DNA of 64,000 bases from Bagarius yarrelli (taxonomy: Eukaryota > Chordata > Actinopteri > Siluriformes > Sisoridae), in NCBI GenBank assembly GCA_005784505.1, contig VCAZ01000036.1, forward strand, positions 186,001-250,000, in the 5' to 3' direction. A model generated the notes under the pieces. It saw only the letters and a list, made by a program, of their open reading frames with translations. It was not told the origin of the DNA and did not search any database. Shown in pieces: positions 45,801 to 56,500 of this stretch (position 1 is its first letter; every line of letters starts with the position of its first letter). Position numbers and translations under genes: made by a program.

Positions 45801-47486
45801 ATTTTCAGCAAAAGGCTTTCTACAGGAGTAGAAAAACAAACCTCTACAGGTCTACCGGCATTCAATAAGCTTTTAATAATGTGTGTCGCACAAACATACC
45901 ATCACTGGTAATGATAAAATAAGTGCATTTTTGTAAATGGATAAATGATGGTGATTTATGTTGCTAGCAGCAAAGTTTTTCGTTGGCTGTAGTGCTTTGA
46001 TTAGTTAGTAATAAGGTGAATAATTCATATGTTAAGGCTGTTGGGCATTGCAAATTTCCACACACACTCACAGGAGGTGGATGTTCCAAGCAGACATTGA
46101 AATGCTTGGGTTGATCAGGCTTCACTCGCCGCAGGGCAACACGCGACTCGCCGATGAACTCGTTATGTGTCAGCTTGTCCTCATCACACACAGACACTCT
46201 AAGAGGCAGAGACAGTGAGCCAGACAGACAGACAGAGCAGACTTTTACTGTTTCAATTCACTTCATCAAGTAAATATGAAAATGTCCACCAAAATTTTCC
46301 ACAGCCTGAGAGAAAGAGTAAGCAAGCTGTTATTTACTTGGGTTTTGAAGGCAAACGCTTTAGGCTCAGTCTCATCAAGACCAAACTTGCAGTAATGACT
46401 TTATGTGTGGCCCAAATGGCTCAGCGAGAAAACAACAGTTTTTCTTTGTCATTAATTTCCAAACCTTGGGGTTGGTGGAGACGTGATTAAAATATTAAAA
46501 ACATCATGCTTTTACATTTCTGAGAAAATAGCAGGGCTTGCCTGCAGGGAGTATCACAGAGGGGATTAGAAAGTATTTTTTTAAATAACAGTGAGATCAT
46601 TATTAGGATTCAGCAATACAATTCTTTTAAACATAAGTACATTTAAAATTCTGGCATTTAACAGACACCCTTATTCAAAGCAAAGCAGACATTTAACTTA
46701 TTTTTTATCCAGCTGAGCAATTGAGAGTTAGGAGCCTTGCCCGGGGGCCCAGCAGTTGCAGCTTAATAGTGCTGGGAATTGAACCCAGGATCATCAAATC
46801 TGCTGTTCAAGATTTTAACAACTGAGCTACCGCTTCCTGGAGCCATACTTCAAAAGTATTTTTTGAGTTTTTTCTAGGTGAACATGTAATTACATTTTCC
46901 ATTACTATAAAAAAAATATGTATAGCTGTATCTATTAGAATTTTAAATAGCTAGTAGCATTGATTGTGTATTTATTTTTAAATAATAATGTTGTGTACAA
47001 TAGCAGCTTTAGTCCAAGATTAATTTCCTTTATAAAAGATAATAAAGTATAAATCTAACTCTAAACAGGTGTTACTTGTCACCTTTTTGTGTTAAGTTAA
47101 ATTAACTGTTTCAACTCTGAATAACTCTTCATTTTAAATAATTAGTGTTCGGGACTCAATGTTCACGGTGAGGCTGAAAACACATTTATTTGTCCAAGGC
47201 TTTTGATCTGTATTTTTTTCTTATGGGCAAAACTGAAGAGATCATGAAAAAAAAGTGTTTGGTAAACTGGAATATTTATATGTTGTCATTCCTCCACTCT
47301 TAGATGCTCACTCAGGGTTTGTCAACAGTGGTGTGGCAGGCTTGCTCTTATCCCAGAGATCCCTCAGGTCTGTGTTACTTTCTGGCTCTCTCTTTTAGTT
47401 ATGCTGCCATAGCTAGTCTTGCTGAAGTCCCCAACTACACCGTGTCTTAATAACCACTTAATAACCAACTTCCGCTCTCTCTCTCA

Positions 47487-47523
<37 letters not shown>

Positions 47524-50500
47524 AGGTTAATTATGCACAATCATTAGGAACAAAGCTACACCGAATGCATTATCTGTGTAAAGCTGCTTTGAGACAATGT
47601 CCACTGTTAAAAGCACTATAGAAATAAAAATAAATTGAATTAAATAATAAAATATATACTCTTGGTTTAAGCCCTGGGTTTCACCTGTGAAGAATGCATT
47701 TAAGGCTGAAATAACCAGACATTAAACAGGCCATCCAAGAAAAAACACAAAAAACACATAATTCTATTGTACATTAGAAACAGACTGAATAAGCATAGAA
47801 TGATATATTAAAGAAACAGAAACAGAATGCTGGCATTTAAAAAACTGTTAAATAAAATATGCATCTTCTAAGGAGTGTTTATAAAGCTTCCTTGATTCTT
47901 TCTCTTTAATTTTCGTTTGCTATTCTTCTCCGTATTTCGCCAGAAAAATGGTTCCTGTCACCAGCTTTCCAGAACTCTCTGGTCATGAAAAGTAATGGTG
48001 GTTCAAAGGCTGGCCTGTAATTTGTTATGCATCGTTCTGTCATTCCCATGGATAAAAAGAATAGAGAGAGAGAGAGAGAGACAGAGAGAGAGAGAGAAAG
48101 AGAGAGGATAATAGATTTATGATGGGAAAGCGGGTGATATAGAGGCTTACTGACACTGGCTTTAAAACATTTCCATAAGATAAATTCTTCTGCTGTTTGT
48201 GAAGTTGGCTACTTGTATGCTGAGTAGAAACTTCTGGTGTAATTTTCTCAGACATGCAAATAGCACTGATCTAACCTATGTACTTCACATATACTCTTAC
48301 ATAGCAAAAAGTATCAGAACACATCTGTATAGGTTTTCCACTTGATTGTGTTATGTGACTGTAGGGATTTTATCATTCTGTCACAAAAGTGTTAGTGAGA
48401 TCAGACACTACTTTTGAGGTTCATTTTTAAAAGTGTTCAGTGAGGTTGAGTCAGATTCAGGACTACAGAACATGAGAGTTTTTCCACTCCAAAACATATA
48501 GAACACAGCATGTTCATGGAGATCAGGAGTTTTGTGCACAGGAACATTGTGATGCTGGAACAGTGTTTGAGTCTGTTAGTTCCAGTAAAAGGAAAATGTT
48601 ATGCTACAACGTAACATCAAAAAACAATTTGATTTAGACTTTCCAGTAACAGTTTAGGGAAAATAAACTGATGTGTGTGATGGTGAGCTGGCAAATATTT
48701 ACACTTAGATTACCCATAAAACCCAGAACACCTCAGACAGTGTCTACAATGTATGTTTGTGTTTGATTTATTCTGTTTGTTGTTGATGTTTTTTGCAAAG
48801 GTGCAGATTATGACCTGCCCTAAGCTGTTTTACACACACACACACACACACACACATACATTGAGGGTCAGTAAAATAAAATGCCCCTAACTGTGACCTC
48901 AATCTGTCACTACAGTTGGATGAGAGAGAGAAAAAGAGAGAGAGCGGGAGAGAGAAACGTCAGGATGAGAGAGAGATGACTAAAGCAGAAAAAAGAAACT
49001 AGAGACAGAGAGAGAATCTTGATAATGTGACTTCATACAGCGTTCACAGTGAGAATAATCCCCAACAATTATATTCTACAGGCTGGGTTCTGAATGGTTT
49101 TCATTAATTTTCTCTTTAAAAAAAATAGAAGATATGTCTATATTGGGAATGTATAAAGAAGGCATTCATCTCTGTTTATTATATTGTATCTATAGTAACA
49201 TCTTATTTACAGGTATATGTGTAAAAAAAAATAAAAACTTTCATTCAAAATTAAATTAATCTGTTACAGTGGCTTTCATCAACATCAAAAAAATAAATCT
49301 AGGAATTAAGAAGCCACACTGTGTTTTTCAAGTTGAGATAAAGGTCAGGCGGCTGTTTTTTTCTGGTCTTTTAACTGGCCAAAAAGAGGACACAGTGTCA
49401 GCATGTCCAGATTTTTAGAAGCTCGAGTGGGAAAATGGGATCAGAAGTAGCATAAACAGGACCTGGCCTGGTGCTTGGTTTGTCATCAGATTCGACAGTT
49501 AGCGGTCATACAGTGGACAGTTGGATGTTTTGAAGTAAAAAGTCTCTAATAAAGATGACGAAGAATGCTGTGGTTAATGCCAACCACAGAAGTGCTGGAT
49601 GGGGGCTAATACATATTTAAGAGTGTCGTCTTATTGACGAGGTTGAAAAAAATGGTAAGTATAAAGAAGGCGAAACTGAACTTGAGTTAAAGAGTAAAGA
49701 GGGTTATTATAAAAGGAATGTAAAACTTGAAGAAAAAATCAAAGCTGTGGTCACAGGCAAACAGGTCAGAAACACCATAGACATTCCGGCAGGCAAACAG
49801 GCAAAATGATAATCCAAAAGGCAAAGGTCTAAGAAAACAGGCAAAGGTTCATACACAATAAAATCAGACATAAGATTAAGCACGCTCGGTAAGGCACTGG
49901 CAAAACTTTGCGAAGACCTGCTAATACGGGTGCCAAACAGGAAGTAGATGGAGCAAAAACAGGTAAGGGCTTCCACAGCTCGCGTGGCGTTACAGAGTCG
50001 TAGTTTAAGATCTCTCTCAGGACGCCAGACCCATTGTCCTAATGGGTAAGACAGTTCTGGTCTGTGTCGTTTATTGGCCTGGCACGTTCATGTTCTGATG
50101 GTCCTCTGTAGACGGACATGGGAACTCTCCTACAGTCTTACTATGCCTAATCCAGGCATTGACAGCAGGTAAAAAGAAGGGTTCTCCAGACCATGGGAAC
50201 AAGGGGGTTTACATCCCAGGACACATTGGAAAAAAAAATCATGCATACGCGGCCTAGAAAGAAAAATTTTGCCCACCAGTTCTGTTCACAACTACAGTAC
50301 ATTCTTAGGTACCTGCTGATCTCCTTTAACCCTTTTACCTGGCCAATGGACTGTGGGTGATAATCTAAAGTTAAGATTATATTAATGTATAGTTGGTTGC
50401 AAAACAATTTCCAAACCTGAGATGTAAATTGGGGTTTTCAACCTATTACAATGTCCTTAGGCGACCCATAAACCCTAAAAACGTCTGTTCCAAAATCTTT

Positions 50501-53500
50501 GGATAAGTGGGACCAGGGATGTTGAAAAATCGGCAATGGTTAGAGAAAACCAGAAGAGAGTTCTTTGGGGGTCTTAGACTAAGCACAGATGTGGCAGGCC
50601 TTGACATAGTTCACTACATCCTGGGTCAAAGATGGGCACCAAAAGGAGTTTTGTACCAGATAGAGTATGTTTTAAACACCTGGATGCCCTGAATTTACTG
50701 AAGTGTGAACCGATTGTATGACTCTAATACGCAAAATCTGTGGTACAAAGTGCTTGTTTGGGGGACAGTTATCTGAAGTGGATCATGTTGGTGAATTTGT
50801 TCGATTTTTTTCCATAAGATTCCATGCTACAGGAGCTGCGTCTCCTACCATCTGGACAGAGCATCAGCTTTATTGTTCTTGCTGCCAGCTATGTAGGTAA
50901 CTGTGAAGTGGAAGCAAGTTGAAGAATAGTGTCCATCGGGCTTGGTGTGGGTTCAAGCACTTGGCGTGGGTTTTGCACTTTTAATATATTCTAAAATTTG
51001 TGATCAGTAATGACTTGGAATGGATGGATAGCACCCTCTAACCAGTGTCTCCACTCCTTAATCGCCACTTTTATGGACAATAGGTTCTTATTATCCACAT
51101 CATAGCTGTGTACAGCAGGGGTTAATTTTCAGAAAAGGAAAGCACATGGATGAGGTTTACCTGGTTGACCATGCCATTGAGACAAGACAGCTCCTATCCC
51201 ACAATCGAATGCATCTACCTCAATTACAAATGGTTTAGGGATTATAATGTTTGAGAATAGGTGCTGTAGTAAAACTTTCTTCAAGCTTGACAAAGGCATG
51301 AGCAGTGTTTTCTGTCTATTTAAGCTTATATGGTTTTCCCTTTGAGTATTGAAGTTAGAGGTGCTGCGATCAAACTGTAGTTCCGAATGAAGCATCTGTA
51401 CAATTTGGCAAAGCCAAGAAAATCTTTGGCGTTCCTTGATGGTGGTTGGCTGAGGCTACTCGTTGACAGATTGTCCATCTCAACACCCTAATGACTGATG
51501 TTGTAAACCCAAAAAAAGAGGTTTGCTTGACATAAAATTCACACTTTTTTGCTTTAACATAACAACAGATCAGGTTCTAGGCACTATGTAGGCACCCTAT
51601 CTTTATTTTCCACAAGGGCGGATGAATCCAGAGCTTCTTCAATGTATTCTTTCAAGGCTTTAGTCTTATTATATGATAGTGGGTAGACTTCTCACTTTTA
51701 GGAGGCATAGCGTTGGGTAATAAGTCAATGACACAGTCCCAGGGTTGGTGCAGTGGCAACCATGTGGCCTTACCTTTACCAGAAACTTCACAGTATTCAA
51801 CATAAACTGAGGGGATTTTCGGGACATTGGTGGTATTTAGTCTGCAGTTAAGCAGGGTTTTATTTGAGTAGGCAATGGATCTGACACAATTCTGACCAGT
51901 GTGTTATTACACCATGATGCCAGGAGAGAATTCGGTCATGAACAGAGGGTAACCAAGAATTATGTCATAGCAAAGAGGAGTCAATGATGTAAAAGGATAT
52001 GGCCTGTTGGTGAAATAGCCCAATTTGGAGGTAAAGTGGTCTTGTTTGGTCTTCTATGGGTTGGCTATAACCAGCATTGATCTTGATTGGTGGCACATAT
52101 GGTTGAGTAGGAATGTTATGTTGATTGTCAATGTCCTTATGGACGAGGTTCAGAGCCACTCCAGAATCAATCAGCGCTGTTAAATCACAGGATGCATTTT
52201 TAGTTGATATCTGAACTGGAATTTCAGTGATTTATTAGGAATGAGAGAAAACTGTCCTACACTCACCTGGGTAGTCATTTTACTTGGTCCCTGGATCTTG
52301 TGTTGACATGTTCAGCTGTGGTGGCTACCGCAGTAGTAGCACAAATTAAGTTGTTGTTATCATTTTCTGTCTTCTTCTGTATGTTTTCATAAGCCCAGCT
52401 ACATGTACTCTTGATTAGGCATAAGATGAGTATGCGAAACATGAGAGTTTGGTGCATGATCAAGTCATTGAGCTGAGGGTTTGCCTTTTCTTTTGGCAAG
52501 TTCCTCAAAAGATTGTCAATGGTAATAGTGAGCTTAATGCATTCAGTAAGTAAACAGTCCTCACCCTTGCAAGTCAGTTCAGTTCTTAACTTTATGTTCA
52601 AACTTTAATGGAATACAGCTTTTAATGATATATCTTTTTACCCACTTTGTGCAGCAAGTGACATTTTCAGTAGCTGTGTTAAAATATCCTTGCCTCCTGC
52701 CAGATATTTAAAACTCCTTGCAGTTGTTGAACAAAATATGGATAAGATGTACGGAACAGTGCATCTGTTTCCCAAACAGCTGGAGCCCAATGGACTCTGC
52801 CAGTAAATAGTGACATAAGAAGGGCACATTTCTTTTTATCCGAAGACAACTGTCCCTCTTAGTTATTAAAGAAAATTTTGACCTGATGGTTAAACCCACA
52901 ACATTGCTCAGCTGAACCATCAAACTTTTCTGGCATGGCAAGTTATACTATTTGTTGCGTAGTAGCAGGAAGTCAGCAAATGTAATTGGTTAGATGTTCA
53001 TTGTCTGGCACAGAAAGTGAAAATTTGATTGCTTAATATTTCTGTTGCTAATGCTTGTTACAAATCAAATGTGACATTTTTCAACTTAAGGCTAGTGCTA
53101 TCTGTAGTGCTGTGCCAGAGCTTTATAAAGTAGGAAATTCCAGTTCAACCTTAACAAAACAAATTATAGGCAATTTTGTGGACATGACACTAATGAAAAT
53201 TGTAACTAGATAATCAAGACAAAGATTTTTAACACAATTTTCAATTGGCTTATCATTGCTTGTAACCGAAGGACCTAAAATAGATACTGAACCTAATGTT
53301 CAGCATTGTCCAAGATCAGTATGACAATGCGATGACCATAGAGACGCAAAAAGAAGTTTATGCTACCTGAGTGTTTTCCTATACATGTCCTCTTCTGTGA
53401 TGCCACAATAGGTTAGCTTCTCATTCCACACAGGGTTCAGGGTGTTCTTCACAATCTTGGTCTTCAACTTGTTCGCCTAGACACAGAAACATTGACAAAT

Positions 53501-56500
53501 GAGTAGCTTTAAAACCGCAATATCCGGCTGAAATAGCTGAAGAAGAAGCACCCTCATTTAAAATCATCACTCAATGCAAGATTTTATCTAGTAATCAAGC
53601 CAGTTTGTCTGAGTTTTGGCTTGAGATGGAAAAATAGCTAAAAGAAAACATCTAAGAGGAAGAGACTCAAAGAATTTCCCAGTGTTTTGGGAATTAGCGG
53701 TTATATATTACATTTTATTAAATTCTAAACAGCAGTAATTCAGCTTATACCTTATCGTTTCCATAGAAATAGGGACAATCTACATATTTAAAAAAAATTG
53801 GCTATTTATATGGTTATAATTTTTAATTTTAGGAATCTAATTTTAAGAAATATAGAAAAGCCAGGCTGGAAGAGGCAACCATTAAATTCTTTCTAAAACA
53901 AAAAATAATCAATATTTTATGTTTTGCTTCCTGTTTTATGTTTACATTTCTTGTTTGTGTTAAGTTTATGTTTTTATGCTTTGAGTTCATGTTTTTGCTC
54001 TGATCATGTTCCTTGTATTCGTTTATATAGGTTTTTTGTTTATGTTTCGTGGTTATGTTTTATGTTTATCATGTTTATGTTTGGTTCATGTTTTGTTTAT
54101 GTTTCATATAGTTCATGTTTTTTCTGTTCATGCTTGTGTTTACTTCCTGTCTCACTCTGTGTCAAGTACCCCATGTGTTCCTGTCACATAATCCCCTTGT
54201 CCATGTGTTGTGTTCCTATTGGTTTATGCTGTGTATTTATAGTCCTTTTGTTGCCTTGTGTCTTTGTGGGTTATTGTTTGTTTGTGTACCCTTGCCTGGT
54301 GAGTCTGTATCTAAGCTAGTGTTCATGTTTAGTCAAGTCAAGTTTAGTTGATGTGTATTGTTTTGTTACTTCTGTAAATAAACTGCACTTTGGGTCGCTT
54401 GTCTGTGGAGTCGTTACATACACCACCTAGTCCCTCTCGATAACATGCAGCACAAAATCACCAACAGGTCATTAAAAATCAGCTGTGTCATTTTACGTTT
54501 TTACAGTAAACAAGCTTTAAGCAATGTGCAAGTCAAAGCACTTTGCACACTGATTCAAAAGCACTGCCATGTTTCATCAGTCTGAAGAACAGGAAGTGGT
54601 CTTTTCCCCCCAGAATGTGTGCTCACATGCCCAAAAATAGGCTGTGTGGGTGGACTAAAGCCCTTATCTGACCAGCCAGATGAAACCAGAGTCCTCATTA
54701 GGAGGCACAAACACTGCATATGTCTAATTAAGGTTATTAGAGGTCATCTAGTCATGGCTAGTGTGTACAAGAAGTGTTTAAGTTTGAGTTGTTTGCACTG
54801 TATTTTCAGGAGAAGAGTAACATTTTGGTCAGACAGAGCCATGGCATACAATATATGAGCTGGATATCTTCGTAATATTCTTGTATTTTATGATAAATTC
54901 TATACAGTTTATCTTATGCTGAAACAGGGATTGATCGATTTATACTATGTACATATATAGTTTTTTCAGATTGATTGTAACCTAGTGGTTGAAATGGGAA
55001 CTGCTTTAAGCGCTAAGGCCCACTGGAACAGAAATCCTGTTGCCCCATGGCTCGGTGAAGGAGCCACAGACAAATCAGTTAATGACAGGGTTGTCAGCGT
55101 GGATGTTTAAATCCAATTTGGGCTAGTTTATAAATAATCCATGGTTGACAAGCGGTTGGGGTTGACAGATTCTAATAAACAGAAGACAGCGTTTCAAAGC
55201 CATTTCTATTGTAAGATGTATAGCAAAGAGGGGAAAAGGGATAAAAATGTGGATTCCACACAGAGGCAATAGGTTGTTTGCACATGACATTATTGCTCTT
55301 CGATAAGATGCCTAGGGATGGCTGAGTTCTGTTTTTATACCAGAACTCAGATTTTCCTTGTTTATGGATGCACAAAGCAGTCATACTAGCTTCCTTGTTC
55401 CTGCTGAAGAGAAGCATCATGCTTTGGGGATGCTTTTTCCAGCAGGGACAAAGAAGCTGGTCAGAGTTGATAGGGAGATAGATAGAGCTAAATACAGGGC
55501 AATCCTGGAGGAAAACCTCTGATGGGATGAGCAGTGTTACTTTTACACTGCATACACACATAGCGCTTTGCATTTAGGCTAGATCATTCAACTTTGGTCT
55601 CATCTGACCAGAGCACCTTCTTCCACATGTTTGGCAAACTGCAACTGATACTTTTTATATCTCTCTTTCAACAATGGCCTTCCTCTTGTCACTTCTCCAT
55701 AAAGGCCAGATTTATGAAGAACATGACTTATATATAGCTTCTCCAGAGTGACCATGGGCCTGTTAGCTGCTTCTCTGACCAGTGCTCTTCTGTCAGTTTA
55801 GAGGGATGGCCATGCTTTAGCAGGTTTGCATTTGTGGCTTATATGTTCCATTTTTAGATGATTAATTGAACAGTGCTTATTAGGATTTTCAAAGGTTGGG
55901 ATATTTTTTATAACTTTATTCCTGACCTGTCTGGTGAGTTTCTTGGTCTTTATGATGCTGATTGTTTACTCGTGTTCTCTACCAAACCCCTGAGGCCTTC
56001 ACAGAACAGGTGTATTTATACTGAGACTAAATTACACAGAGATAGACTCTATTAACTAATTTATAGGCAATTGATTGCACTGGTTTTTGTTTAGAGGTAT
56101 CAGAGTACAGGAGGCTGAATACAAATAAATATGAATTTTGTATGTCATTTTTGTATGTGCTACTTTGTGTTGGTCTATAAAATAAAATCTCAATAAAATA
56201 CATTTAATGTCACTACTTTTCCCTCCAACCACCAGAGGGTGCCATCTCTTGAATACTTCCTTTGTGACTTCCTGTTGGCTAGCCAAATAAGCTAGCCTAG
56301 GTTGCTAGCTCCTTGCGAAGTATTTTTCTGTTACTCTGTTTTACTCTTTATGATGTTTTGATCAATGCTCTGTTTTTTTGCCTACTCTTTTGACCCGCCC
56401 TGTGTTCTTCAATAAACCAGTATTCTGCAACACAGTATACTTCGCCAAAACCGAATCCAGCGGAACTGGCTTGGCTCCAAGCTACAGTGGATTACCATGC

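Noticed and set aside
53924..54319. 131-codon Cys/Phe/Leu-rich open frame
   Set aside because: Lies wholly in the LTR-like repeat; the apparent membrane-protein composition comes from T-rich DNA.
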